Origin: Gallibacterium melopsittaci
GTDB lineage: Bacteria; Pseudomonadota; Gammaproteobacteria; Enterobacterales; Pasteurellaceae
Direction of reading: 5' to 3'
NCBI RefSeq assembly: GCF_042433085.1
Contig: NZ_JBHLWA010000010.1
Span: forward strand, 1-64,000
Length of the DNA stretch: 64,000 bases
The number at the start of each line of letters is the position of its first letter. Position 1 is the stretch's first letter. Below the pieces are notes generated by a model. It was not told the origin of the DNA. It saw only the letters and a program-made list of their open reading frames with translations, and ran no database searches. Shown here one piece after another: positions 52,650-61,767 of this stretch. A program made the position numbers and the translations under genes.

Positions 52650-54371
52650 ATGATTAGAAAATCTTTCTCTCTATTTTGTGTTTTTTGCTTATTTTTAATC
52701 ACTACAACTGCCAGTGCAGGTTTATTTAACAAAAAGAATGAATATCTCACTGTCGAGCAAGCATTCCCTTTTTCTATTCAAGCTGATACACAAAAAATCA
52801 CACTACATTGGGATATTCTGCCTAATTACTACTTATATAAACATACCGTCACCATCAATAGCGATGATGTAGCCTTTAGCCAACAAATTGTCCCAATTAT
52901 TGAGAAAAAACATCAAGATCCCTACTTTGGTGAAACGCTTATTTTTGAACAAGGCTTAGATATTTATCTCACTCCAAAACAAAATACATTCCTTCCACAG
53001 GGAAAATTACAAATTAATTATCAAGGTTGTACTGAAGGACTCTGTTATCCACCACAAACTCAAGAGATTGATCTTTCTCAACTGATTAAACCGACACAAA
53101 CAACTACGGCGACAACTAGCCCAGATACAAAAAATGAAACTAATCAATTTAGTCAACAGCTTTTCCAAAGTAAGTTTGCCGTTTTTTGGTTCTTCCTATT
53201 AGGAATTGGTTTAGCTTTTACCCCTTGTGTACTGCCAATGTTGCCTTTGCTATCTGCTATCGTTATTGGTAAAGAGCAACGAGTAAACACGGGGAAAGCC
53301 CTATTATTAAGTTTTATTTATGTGCAAGGTATGGCGTTGACTTATGCACTTTTAGGTTTAGCGGTTGCTGCAGTAGGCTTATCATTACAGGTTTGGCTGC
53401 AAAGTCCTTATGTATTAGGTGCGTTCGCTCTACTCTTTATTCTGCTTGCTTGTTCAATGTTTGGTTTATTTACCTTACAACTGCCAAACAGCTGGCAAAA
53501 TAAGTTAACCCAGTTAAGCCAAAAACAATCGGCAGGAATGTATGGTGGCGTATTTATGATGGGGGCGATTGCAGGCTTAATTGCTTCACCTTGCACATCT
53601 GCTCCACTTTCAGGTGCATTACTCTATGTTACTCAAACTGGCGATCTTGTAACTGGTGCATTAACACTCTACCTTTTAGCCTTAGGAATGGGAACACCAC
53701 TCATGGCGATTACCGTGTTTGGTAATAAAATTTTGCCGAAATCAGGTGCTTGGATGGAAAATGTCAAAATTGCATTTGGTTTCGTATTATTAGCTTTACC
53801 GATCATTCTGTTATCACGTTTCTTACCAGCAAATTGGGAACAAATTTTATGGTCTTTACTTGGAATTGCCTTTTTTGCTTGGCTAATGACGCTTACTGGA
53901 CGACATAGTCGTTTATGGCAAGTCATCTGTGTAATGGCGATGATCATTTCAGCGACACCACTCTACCTCTCTATTCAACAAATGTTGAATCCAGAAACGA
54001 CTACCACACAAGACAACTTTATTCTTGTGCAGGATTTAACTGAACTACAACAACAGCTACAACGCAATCCTCATAAAATTGCGATGGTTGATCTGTATGC
54101 GGATTGGTGTGTGGCTTGTAAAGAATTTGAACATAAAACCTTTAATCAACCACAAGTACAACAACGCCTACAACAGATCCAATTATTACGTGTGGATATG
54201 ACGAAAAATAGTGCAGCCAATCAAGCGTTAAGTAAACAATATCAAGTACTTGGTTTGCCAACCATTCTGTTTTTTGATCAACAAGGCAATGAAATTCCAA
54301 ATAGTCGCATCACTGGTTTTTTAGATGCCGAACAATTTAGTCAATGGTTAGATCGGTTATTAAGCCAGTAA
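52650..54371 (+). CDS. dsbD: Thiol:disulfide interchange protein DsbD
   Basis: Passes reducing power from cytoplasmic thioredoxin to periplasmic DsbC and other clients. Signal peptide MIRKSFSLF to TASAG, N-terminal immunoglobulin-like domain with GCTEGLCYPP (Cys pair), eight-helix core with FTPCVLPMLPLLS and SPCTSAPLSGALLY (paired Cys), and a C-terminal thioredoxin domain with DWCVACKEFE. All six redox cysteines are present. I prefer ATG 52650; ATG 52608 would add 14 residues, and neither has a clear ribosome site. 573 residues. Confidence 0.94.
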   Translation: MIRKSFSLFCVFCLFLITTTASAGLFNKKNEYLTVEQAFPFSIQADTQKITLHWDILPNYYLYKHTVTINSDDVAFSQQIVPIIEKKHQDPYFGETLIFEQGLDIYLTPKQNTFLPQGKLQINYQGCTEGLCYPPQTQEIDLSQLIKPTQTTTATTSPDTKNETNQFSQQLFQSKFAVFWFFLLGIGLAFTPCVLPMLPLLSAIVIGKEQRVNTGKALLLSFIYVQGMALTYALLGLAVAAVGLSLQVWLQSPYVLGAFALLFILLACSMFGLFTLQLPNSWQNKLTQLSQKQSAGMYGGVFMMGAIAGLIASPCTSAPLSGALLYVTQTGDLVTGALTLYLLALGMGTPLMAITVFGNKILPKSGAWMENVKIAFGFVLLALPIILLSRFLPANWEQILWSLLGIAFFAWLMTLTGRHSRLWQVICVMAMIISATPLYLSIQQMLNPETTTTQDNFILVQDLTELQQQLQRNPHKIAMVDLYADWCVACKEFEHKTFNQPQVQQRLQQIQLLRVDMTKNSAANQALSKQYQVLGLPTILFFDQQGNEIPNSRITGFLDAEQFSQWLDRLLSQ

Positions 54372-54375
54372 AAAT

Positions 54376-54400
54376 AAGCCCCATCTGTGGGGCTTGTTTG
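54376..54400 (+). terminator. Terminator after dsbD
   Basis: AAGCCCCA (54376-54383), TCTG, TGGGGCTT (54388-54395), then GTTTG. Nearly the same sequence recurs at 55390-55409 on the far side of the Fic module. Confidence 0.9.
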
Positions 54401-54427
54401 TAATCACCTACAAATATTACTTTATTT

Positions 54428-55039
54428 TTATAACTTCAATTTTTCCAAATGATTAGAAAGTGGTTTCAATCCCCTTTCAATAATTGATTCTAGCCCCGTA
54501 TAATCACAAAAATAAGCAGCAATAGACGCTTGTATCATTTCTTCTTGAGTAGTTTTATCAAAAGTTAATTCAAATCCTGCTTCTTTTGCTAATTGCGAAA
54601 TAAAAACTCTTTGAGTTCTACCGTTTCCCTCTCTAAAAGGATGTATAGCGTTAATTTCACCCAGATAATAGGCTAATCTACTAGCCATCTTTTCAGGTTC
54701 AGTATTCTTTAGATAATTCTCTTTTCTTAATTGAGAGAATAATTTTTCTGCTTCTGGAATGATTCTTGAGTTTGTAGCAAACATTGAATTACCTTTTGAT
54801 ATATCAATGTTTCTAATATCTCCAGCCCAACTATAAATTTGGTCAAAGATATGTTTATGAATAGCTTGAAGGTGTTTTAAATCAAAAGAACCTTTTATAG
54901 GATCTATTGATAATTTAACAATCTGAACAGAAGTAATATTATTTTCTTTCTTATTCAGTTCATTTTGATCATCTATCCCAAACTTGTTAAGTAATACTCC
55001 ATTTTTAGATACTAAACGATCAGAAGTATTATATTTCAT
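54428..55039 (-). CDS. Fic-family adenylyltransferase toxin
   Basis: 203 residues. Complete FIC active-site motif HPFREGNGRTQR at 133-144: the catalytic His, the phosphate-binding GNGR and the second Arg are all present. The preceding flap region (about 75-90, GDIRNIDISKGNSMF) is also typical. Fic proteins with this layout transfer AMP to Ser/Thr/Tyr of targets; relatives such as VbhT act on DNA topoisomerases. Its ATG lies 11 bases inside the upstream antitoxin gene, so the pair is translationally coupled. Target unknown. Confidence 0.9.
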   Translation of the reverse strand: MKYNTSDRLVSKNGVLLNKFGIDDQNELNKKENNITSVQIVKLSIDPIKGSFDLKHLQAIHKHIFDQIYSWAGDIRNIDISKGNSMFATNSRIIPEAEKLFSQLRKENYLKNTEPEKMASRLAYYLGEINAIHPFREGNGRTQRVFISQLAKEAGFELTFDKTTQEEMIQASIAAYFCDYTGLESIIERGLKPLSNHLEKLKL

Positions 55040-55199
55040 AAGCTATGGATTGAAGTTCACTCATTGATATTTCACCATTAATCCATTGCTGGAAATAATT
55101 TAGCATTTCACTGCTAACATCAAAACCCTCTAAACGATTGTTATCGATAGCAAACTGAACAGCTTTTTGCCTGTTTAACTTTTCTTCTTCTGTAATCAT
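55029..55199 (-). CDS. VbhA-like Fic antitoxin
   Basis: 56-residue helical protein from the ATG at 55199, preceded by GAGG five bases upstream. The sequence MITEEEKLNRQKAVQFAIDN, then NRLEGF, then NGEIS, resembles VbhA. The inhibitory alpha-inh helix motif, [ST]xxxE[GN] in the family, appears as NNRLEG (20-25): the Glu that blocks ATP in the Fic pocket is Glu24, but the leading Ser/Thr is Asn. Longer frames upstream lack a ribosome site. Overlaps fic by 11 bases. Confidence 0.85.
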   Translation of the reverse strand: MITEEEKLNRQKAVQFAIDNNRLEGFDVSSEMLNYFQQWINGEISMSELQSIAYEI

Positions 55200-55389
55200 A
55201 TAATCCTCACTAATTACATCCATATCATCTGTACAAATTGTCAATATTATAACCAATCACTCACATACAATCAATCACAATAAAATATAAGCCATTGATT
55301 TATAAATAATAAATAATTATTTTCAAATCTAAAATTAAGAAATTTTTGCTTGATAACAATCTACAATTTTTTGTTATCTAGATAAAAAT

Positions 55390-55409
55390 AGCCCCACATC
55401 TGTGGGGCT
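55390..55409 (-). terminator. Terminator after the YidE-type gene
   Basis: AGCCCCACA (55390-55398), TC, TGTGGGGCT (55401-55409), followed on the minus strand by TATTTTTATC. Shares AAAAATA and ATCTGTGGGGCTT with the dsbD terminator. Confidence 0.88.
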
Positions 55410-55426
55410 TAGTAAACTTTATAAAC

Positions 55427-57085
55427 CTAAATGGCAAACAACAATATTGCCAATAACTGCGGTGAGATAATCCGCAGGAACATCACTAATGGATACACTG
55501 TGGCATAAGAAAGAGAAGCGGCCCCACTCTCTTCCTTAATGGCATTAGCAAAGGCTAACGCTGGTGGATCGGTCATCGAACCAGCAAGCAAACCACAAAT
55601 AGTAAGATAATTGAGTTTGCCATATAACCTTGCGACAAGCCCAGTAATAAAGAGTGGAATAAAGGTAATTAACATACCGTAAAGTACCCACTCACCACCA
55701 TCGCCGTCCACTAAGGATTCAAGGAAGTTACCACCAGATTTCAAGCCAACAACGGAAAGGAATAACACAATACCAATTTCACGCAAGGCTAAGTTTGCAC
55801 TTGGTGGCATAAACCAATAAAGTTTACCAATACTACCAATTCTTGCCAAAATTAAGGCTACCACCAACGGTCCACCAGCAAGACCTAATTTTAACGCTAC
55901 AGGGAAACCTGGAATTTGTACTGGAATAGAACCTAGCAATACCCCTAAACCAATCCCAATAAAAACAGGCAACATTTGTACCTGTTGTAGTTTTTGCTGT
56001 GCGTTCCCAATAATCGCAGTAACAGCTTCAATCGCATCTAAACGACCAACAAGATTCAACACGTCCCCAAATTGCAAACTCGTATTTTGGCTTGGAACTA
56101 ATTCAATCCCCGCACGGTTTAAACGAGAAATCACCACTTCATATTTTTGATGGATATTGAGATCTCGAATTTTCTTCCCTAACACTTGCTCATTAGTCAC
56201 CACAACACGCACTGTACGCAAGTCAGTTCCACGAGTCGTTAATAATTCACTGCCCGCTAACTCACCTACCACTAATTGCACACGGTGCAATGCTGCTGGT
56301 TCACCAACTAAGTGCAAATAATCATTCAGGTTCACAATCGTATCATCTTTCGGTACTGACAACGTATCACCACGTTTTAATCGTGAACAGATCACTTCCT
56401 TGACTTCTAAACCTGGAATTTCACCAATACGTAATCCAGCAAGATTCGGGTTAGTTACACGCACATTAATTGCACTTAATGTTTCTTTATCGTGATTCAT
56501 TTCTCGTTCAAACGCCGCTGCTTCTTGATCGACTTTGATTTTGAAGAATAAACGAATTAACCACATCGTAAGCAAAATACCACAAATACCAAACGGATAT
56601 GCCATTGCATAAGCAGTACCCATGGTTTCCGTAATATTCGTAAAACCTAACTCTGCAAGAATTTGTTGGCCTGCACCAAGGGATGGTGTATTAGTTACTG
56701 CACCAGAGAAGATACCTAAAATCACTGGCAACTCTAAGCCAAATCCTTTGTAAAGGATAATGACTAACAATGCACCTAAAAAAACGATCATCATAGCGAA
56801 TAAATTAAGTTTTAAGCCTGATGATCGTAGTGAAGAGAAGAAACCGGGACCAACTTGAATACCAATGGTATAAACAAATAGAATCAAACCAAATTCTTGC
56901 ACAAAGTGCATAGTATGCGAGTCTAAGGTGATCCCATATTGTGTCGTAAAATGGGAAACCAATATCCCACCAAACAACACCCCGCCGATCCCTAGACCGA
57001 CCCCTCTAATTTTCCAGTGTCCTATCCATAATCCAAGTACAGCAACTAACGATAGGAGACTGATAGTGATAGCAATATCACTCAT
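55427..57085 (-). CDS. Putative transporter, YidE/AspT family
   Basis: 552 residues. Five or six helices, two RCK_C (TrkA-C) regulatory domains at about 200-370 (LRIGEIPGLEVKEV and GKKIRDLNIHQKYEVVISRL), then more helices. The twin segment SGAVTNTPSLGAGQQ and GLLAGSMTDPPALAFAN are the duplicated half-domains of the aspartate:alanine exchanger superfamily. Substrate unknown. Divergent from the SbmA-like ABC gene across 181 bases; the same pairing is known in Haemophilus influenzae. Confidence 0.88.
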   Translation of the reverse strand: MSDIAITISLLSLVAVLGLWIGHWKIRGVGLGIGGVLFGGILVSHFTTQYGITLDSHTMHFVQEFGLILFVYTIGIQVGPGFFSSLRSSGLKLNLFAMMIVFLGALLVIILYKGFGLELPVILGIFSGAVTNTPSLGAGQQILAELGFTNITETMGTAYAMAYPFGICGILLTMWLIRLFFKIKVDQEAAAFEREMNHDKETLSAINVRVTNPNLAGLRIGEIPGLEVKEVICSRLKRGDTLSVPKDDTIVNLNDYLHLVGEPAALHRVQLVVGELAGSELLTTRGTDLRTVRVVVTNEQVLGKKIRDLNIHQKYEVVISRLNRAGIELVPSQNTSLQFGDVLNLVGRLDAIEAVTAIIGNAQQKLQQVQMLPVFIGIGLGVLLGSIPVQIPGFPVALKLGLAGGPLVVALILARIGSIGKLYWFMPPSANLALREIGIVLFLSVVGLKSGGNFLESLVDGDGGEWVLYGMLITFIPLFITGLVARLYGKLNYLTICGLLAGSMTDPPALAFANAIKEESGAASLSYATVYPLVMFLRIISPQLLAILLFAI

Positions 57086-57266
57086 ACAACTACTCCTTAA
57101 TAGTTAAAAATAAACTGTGCGAAATTATATTGCTTTCTATCTGGAAAAAAACTGAGAAAAGGCAAATTTTGCTAATTTTTTTAGAAATTTTTTGCTTAAA
57201 GTGTTATCTCTAGGCAAAATAAGCAGGTTTCTTATTAATGATTAATCATACTAGGTTGTAATTACA

Positions 57267-59051
57267 ATGGACTTACTGTCAGAAGCGATGACCTCGCTCA
57301 TTTGGATTATTAAAAGTTTTATTATTAGTAGTATCTGTTTCCTAATAGCTTTAATGTTACTCATTAAATTTACTCGTTGGGGACATCAATTTTGGCAACT
57401 CACTAAAAATTATTTTCTGAGTAAGCAAGGCATTGTGCCACTCCTTACCTTCACGATTATTGTATTGTTAACCTTACTTTCCGTTCGTATTGATGTGATT
57501 TTTTCACAATGGTACAACAATATGTATAAATCCTTGCAGGAACTCAATGCTGAAGCCTTTTGGCAACAAATGGTGGTTTTCTGTGTGATTGCAGGGGTAA
57601 ATTTAGTTAATGTACTTGTGATTTACTTTGTAAAAAGCAAATTTAACATCCATTGGCGAGAATGGTTAAATGGACAATTTCTTGATCGTTGGTTAAGTAA
57701 CCAAAGTTTCTATAAAACCCAATACACCTATAATCAAATGGATAACCCCGATCAACGTATTCAACAAGATATTACTTCTTATGTGGAAAACTCAATGAGT
57801 TTCTCGACTGGTGTGATTAGTGCTTGTGTATCGATTGTCGCTTTTACAGGTATTTTATGGAATCTTTCTGGCCCAATGACGATTGCAGGCGTTGAAATTC
57901 CACATATGATGGTATTTCTTGTATTTATTTACGTTTTGATTACCAGTGTTTTTGCTTTTAAATTAGGTCGTCCGCTAATTAAATTAAATTTTGCTAATGA
58001 AAAATTAAATGCGGATTATCGTTATTCCTTGATTCGCGTTAAAGAATATGCAGAAAGTATTGCTTTTTACGCAGGCGAAAAAATAGAACGTATTCTGCTT
58101 AATCAACAATTTAAACGTATTATTGATAATGTTTGGCAATTAATTTATCGAACCTTAAAACTCTCTGGTTTTAACTTAGTGGTTAGCCAAGTATCCGTGG
58201 TATTTCCATTTATTATTCAAGCACAACGTTTCTTTTCTAAACAAATTACGTTGGGAGATATGGTGCAAACGGCACAGGCTTTTGGGCAGGTGCATAGCTC
58301 ATTATCCTTTTTCCGCAATAGTTATGATGTCTTTACGGAATATCGAGCTACCCTTGAACGGTTAAGCGGATTTACTGCTGCTATTCAAAATTGCCAACAA
58401 AATAATGTGGCACAAATCGCACATGATAGTGATGATATTGTTTTTGAGGATCTATCTGTCTTTAATGCAGAAGGTACAACCTTATTAAATCAACTTAATT
58501 TAACCTTAAAAACAGGACAACGTTTATTAATTCAAGGTCCATCTGGCGTAGGAAAAACAACGTTATTGCGTACCATTGCAGGTTTATGGCTTTATTCTAG
58601 TGGTAAAATCCGTTGCCCAGAAGAAGCACTCTTTCTCTCACAAAAGAGTTACTTACCACAAGGTACATTACGTTCAACCTTATATTATCCAAACAACATT
58701 ATTGAAAATGATCAGCAACGTGCAGTAGAGATTTTAAAAGCAGTACAACTGCCGCATCTTGTGGATAAATTAGATGAATCTCGAGATTGGACGCGTATTC
58801 TCTCTTTAGGTGAGCAACAACGTGTCGCTATTGCTCGTTTATTACTAGCCGAACCTAAAGTCGCTTTCCTTGATGAAGCAACATCTAGTATGGATGAAGG
58901 CTTGGAATTTGCAATGTATCAATTATTAATTGAGCGTTTGCCAAATACGATATTAATTAGTGTCGGTCACCGTTCGACCTTACACCAACATCATACTGAT
59001 TTGTTGATGTTATTAGGTAAGGGAGAGTGGCAAAGTAAAGCGTTACATTAA
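57267..59051 (+). CDS. SbmA/BacA-like ABC transporter, YddA-type
   Basis: 594 residues. The permease half (six helices, about 1-350) contains the family hallmark DNPDQRIQQDI near 162-172. A C-terminal nucleotide-binding half has Walker A GPSGVGKTT, signature LSLGEQQR, Walker B VAFLDEATS and H-loop VGHRS. SbmA_BacA_like ABC proteins of this kind fuse a peptide-importer-like permease to an ATPase; the substrate is not known. Followed by the tandem hairpins at 59183-59281. Confidence 0.88.
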   Translation: MDLLSEAMTSLIWIIKSFIISSICFLIALMLLIKFTRWGHQFWQLTKNYFLSKQGIVPLLTFTIIVLLTLLSVRIDVIFSQWYNNMYKSLQELNAEAFWQQMVVFCVIAGVNLVNVLVIYFVKSKFNIHWREWLNGQFLDRWLSNQSFYKTQYTYNQMDNPDQRIQQDITSYVENSMSFSTGVISACVSIVAFTGILWNLSGPMTIAGVEIPHMMVFLVFIYVLITSVFAFKLGRPLIKLNFANEKLNADYRYSLIRVKEYAESIAFYAGEKIERILLNQQFKRIIDNVWQLIYRTLKLSGFNLVVSQVSVVFPFIIQAQRFFSKQITLGDMVQTAQAFGQVHSSLSFFRNSYDVFTEYRATLERLSGFTAAIQNCQQNNVAQIAHDSDDIVFEDLSVFNAEGTTLLNQLNLTLKTGQRLLIQGPSGVGKTTLLRTIAGLWLYSSGKIRCPEEALFLSQKSYLPQGTLRSTLYYPNNIIENDQQRAVEILKAVQLPHLVDKLDESRDWTRILSLGEQQRVAIARLLLAEPKVAFLDEATSSMDEGLEFAMYQLLIERLPNTILISVGHRSTLHQHHTDLLMLLGKGEWQSKALH

Positions 59052-59182
59052 AACTGTAATATAGATGTAGGATATCAGTATCTGATCTAGTTGGTTGACA
59101 AAGTCATTTTCATTAATTTTGGGTTTATTTTTTCACTAAACTAGCCTCATCTATTGTAACAAGAGACTAGGGGAAATTAGTC

Positions 59183-59281
59183 CCCCTCTTTCGTAAAGAG
59201 GGGCTAGGGGAGATTTCAGCTAGCATTTTATTAAATCAAGACTGCCAAATCTCCCAAACCCTCTTTGCTAAAGAGGGTTTT
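59183..59281. repeat. Two related terminator-like inverted repeats between the YddA-type gene and hisD
   Basis: CCCCTCTTT/AAAGAGGGG (59183-59191 and 59195-59203) and AAACCCTCTTT/AAAGAGGGTTT (59256-59266 and 59270-59280), sharing CCCTCTTT. Between them GGGGAGATTT and AAATCTCCC are also complementary. The 254-base gap (59052-59305) holds no gene. The second hairpin has T-runs suited to the plus strand; both can end the convergent genes. Confidence 0.75.
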
Positions 59282-59305
59282 AGTTGCCACAAGTGTACCA
59301 CTATA

Positions 59306-60592
59306 TTATTTCAAACTCGCACATCGTAGCGTAACCGCATTCTTATGTGCTTGTAACTGCTCGGCTTCTGCCATTAACTCCACTGTTTTAGCAAGTTGTG
59401 CGAAACCTTGTGGGGTTAACTCTTGTACCGTCATTCGCTTACTGAAATCGGCCAAACCTAAACTTGAACTGGTACGGCTGTAACCATAAGTTGGCAAAAC
59501 GTGATTGGTGCCAGACGCATAATCCCCCATACTTTCTGGTGAATAAGCACCTAAGAAAATTGAGCCAGCATTGTCTAATTCTGGTAATAATGCTCTGGCA
59601 TTTTCCACTTGTACAATTAAGTGTTCAGGTGCATAAGCATTACTAATTTCTACGCATTGAACTAAATCTTGCGCAATAATGATACGACTATGTGAAAGCG
59701 CTTTTTCGGCAGTTTCGGCTCGTGGTAATAGAGCTAATTGTTCTGCAATCGCTTGTTCTGTTTGTTCGGCTAACGTTTGACTTGGTGTAACCAGAATAAC
59801 TTGTGAATCTGCACCATGTTCCGCTTGAGAGAGTAAATCGGCTGCAACAAACTGAGGATTCGCAAATTGATCAGCAATAACTAATACTTCTGATGGGCCA
59901 GCTTGCATATCGATTGCTGCACCATTTGGATCTTGGCTAACTTGACGCTTTGCTTCTGTTACAAAAGCATTTCCTGGTCCGAAAATTTTATCAACTTTAG
60001 GAATGGATTCTGTACCAAATGCCATTGCCATTACGGCTTGTGCTCCACCGACTTGATAAATTGTTTCAACACCACACAATGCAGCCGCATAAAGAATTTC
60101 ATCGGCAATCGGTGGCGGAGAACAGAGAATAATTTGTTGACAACCAGCGATTTTTGCAGGCGTCGCTAACATCAACACGGTTGAGAATAGTGGTGCTGAA
60201 CCCCCAGGAATATATAAACCGACTTTGTTAATTGGACGAGTAAGCACCTGGCAGCGAACACCAGGTTGCGTTTCAATATCGACTGGTGCCGCTTTTTGTG
60301 CTTGGTGGAATGTTGCAATATTACGTTGTGCAGTTTGTATCGCTTGTTTTAATTCAGGTGCGATTCTTGCACTGGCTGCGTCAATTTGTTCGGCAGACAC
60401 TTTTAATTCGGTAAGATTAACCTTATCAAAACGTTGATTCAGTTCAAATAGGGCTTGATCCCCTTTTTGTAAAACAAGTTCTCGAATTTCATCAACTGCA
60501 GCTTGGATTTTTTGTGAACTGACAATCGCTGGTCGTTGCATAGCTTGCTGGCGTTGTTGTTGATCTAAATTATTCCAAATAAGTGTTTTCAT
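59306..60592 (-). CDS. hisD: Histidinol dehydrogenase
   Basis: Last two oxidations of histidine synthesis, NAD-dependent, zinc enzyme. 428 residues. Segments YIPGGSAPLFSTVLM, GPGNAFVTEAKRQV and DMQAGPSEVLVIAD carry NAD- and substrate-binding residues. EHGADSQVI and the APEHL segment hold zinc-binding residues, and SAGSIFLG appears as NAGSIFLG. Follows hisG by 13 bases. No other his gene follows; the next feature is a terminator region. Confidence 0.97.
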   Translation of the reverse strand: MKTLIWNNLDQQQRQQAMQRPAIVSSQKIQAAVDEIRELVLQKGDQALFELNQRFDKVNLTELKVSAEQIDAASARIAPELKQAIQTAQRNIATFHQAQKAAPVDIETQPGVRCQVLTRPINKVGLYIPGGSAPLFSTVLMLATPAKIAGCQQIILCSPPPIADEILYAAALCGVETIYQVGGAQAVMAMAFGTESIPKVDKIFGPGNAFVTEAKRQVSQDPNGAAIDMQAGPSEVLVIADQFANPQFVAADLLSQAEHGADSQVILVTPSQTLAEQTEQAIAEQLALLPRAETAEKALSHSRIIIAQDLVQCVEISNAYAPEHLIVQVENARALLPELDNAGSIFLGAYSPESMGDYASGTNHVLPTYGYSRTSSSLGLADFSKRMTVQELTPQGFAQLAKTVELMAEAEQLQAHKNAVTLRCASLK

Positions 60593-60605
60593 ATCAGTAC
60601 CCTAC

Positions 60606-61505
60606 TTAATTCATCATTTTTTCAATAGGTAATACAAGGATAGAACTTGCACCGACTGCTTTTAATTGTTCCATTGTTTCCCAGAAAAGATTTTCTTGGC
60701 TAACCATATGCAATGCAACACGATCATCTTCGTTAGCTAAAGGTAAGATAGTTGGATCTTCAACGCCTGGTAATAAGGCAACTACTTCTTTGAGTTTGCT
60801 TTTTGGTGCGTGCAACATAATGTATTTGGATTCTCTTGCTTGCATTACCCCTTGAATACGGGTGAGCAATTTATCGATTAATTGTTGTTTAGCAGGTTCT
60901 AACGGATTGTTTTGTTGAATTAAGCAAGATTTTGAACGATAGATGACATCCACTTCACGCAAGCCATTGGCTTCTAATGTTGCCCCCGTAGAAACAAGGT
61001 CGCAAATTGCATCGGCTAGACCAGCACGAGGAGCCACCTCTACGGAACCATTTAATAAACAACTTTTGAATTTTAAACCACGCTCGGTCATAAAACGTCT
61101 TAATAATTGGGGATAAGAGGTTGCGATTCGCATATTGTTTAATGATTCAGGACCAGTATATTCCGCATCTTGTGGGACAGCGAGTGATAAACGACAAGCA
61201 CCGAAATCTAAACGAGTGAGCATTTTATAATTGGCTTCTTCACCACTTGCTTTACGGCGAAGTTCTTCTTCTTCTAAAACATTTTCACCAATAATCCCAA
61301 GATCAACCACACCATCAAACACTAATCCTGGAATATCGTCATCTCGCACTCGCAGAATATCAATAGGTAAGTTCTCTGCATAAGCGATTAAACGTTGTTC
61401 ATTTAAATTAATTTTTACCCCACATTGTTTTAGTAATTCTTGAGAATCTTTACTTAAACGACCTGATTTTTGCATTGCAATACGTAAACGAGTTTTGTCT
61501 GACAT
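60606..61505 (-). CDS. hisG: ATP phosphoribosyltransferase, long form
   Basis: First step of histidine synthesis, feedback-inhibited by histidine. 299 residues, so the long, hexameric form with its own C-terminal regulatory ACT-like domain and no HisZ partner. LRIAMQKSGRLS starts the substrate site, and DAICDLVSTGATLEANGL is the PRPP loop. Controlled by the leader and attenuator at 61541-61684. Confidence 0.97.
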   Translation of the reverse strand: MSDKTRLRIAMQKSGRLSKDSQELLKQCGVKINLNEQRLIAYAENLPIDILRVRDDDIPGLVFDGVVDLGIIGENVLEEEELRRKASGEEANYKMLTRLDFGACRLSLAVPQDAEYTGPESLNNMRIATSYPQLLRRFMTERGLKFKSCLLNGSVEVAPRAGLADAICDLVSTGATLEANGLREVDVIYRSKSCLIQQNNPLEPAKQQLIDKLLTRIQGVMQARESKYIMLHAPKSKLKEVVALLPGVEDPTILPLANEDDRVALHMVSQENLFWETMEQLKAVGASSILVLPIEKMMN

Positions 61506-61540
61506 TGTGTATTTCCTTCTTATTTAAATGCTAAAAAAAT

Positions 61541-61572
61541 AAAAAACCCTTCGGAACAACTTCCGAAGGGTT
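61541..61572 (-). terminator. Histidine operon attenuator terminator
   Basis: On the minus strand AACCCTTCGGAA, loop GTTG, TTCCGAAGGGTT, then a T-run (plus 61545-61556 and 61561-61572). The competing anti-terminator pairs AACTTCCGA (plus 61593-61601 on the minus strand) with TCGGAAGTT (plus 61558-61566). A pause hairpin uses the upstream arm (plus 61595-61599 with 61608-61612). All are in the right order for classical his attenuation. Confidence 0.93.
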
Positions 61573-61636
61573 ATAACTTGATATTCGCACTCTCGGAAGT
61601 TTGTTATCTTCCAAGCAGCACCAAACGCCTGAAAGA

Positions 61637-61684
61637 TTATTCAGAAGAATGGTGATGATGATGAGAGTAACGAATGAATAACAT
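61637..61684 (-). CDS. hisL: his operon leader peptide with five histidine codons
   Basis: A 15-codon frame, MLFIRYSHHHHHSSE, preceded by AGGAAG. Shortage of charged tRNA-His should stall the ribosome on the five His codons and favour the anti-terminator over the hairpin at 61541-61572. E. coli hisL has seven His codons. Too short for automatic gene calling. Confidence 0.93.
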   Translation of the reverse strand: MLFIRYSHHHHHSSE

Positions 61685-61721
61685 AAACTTTTACTTCCTA
61701 AGCTAAAAAACGACCTTGCTT

Positions 61722-61750
61722 AAACTATGCGATTTTAATTGATTATGCAA
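61722..61750 (-). promoter_or_regulatory. Candidate promoter of hisLGD
   Basis: Minus strand TTGCAT (plus 61745-61750), 17 bases, TAGTTT (plus 61722-61727), about 40 bases before the leader-peptide ATG. The -35 is good, the -10 weak. Confidence 0.45.
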
Positions 61751-61767
61751 GTATTTTCTTGGTGATT

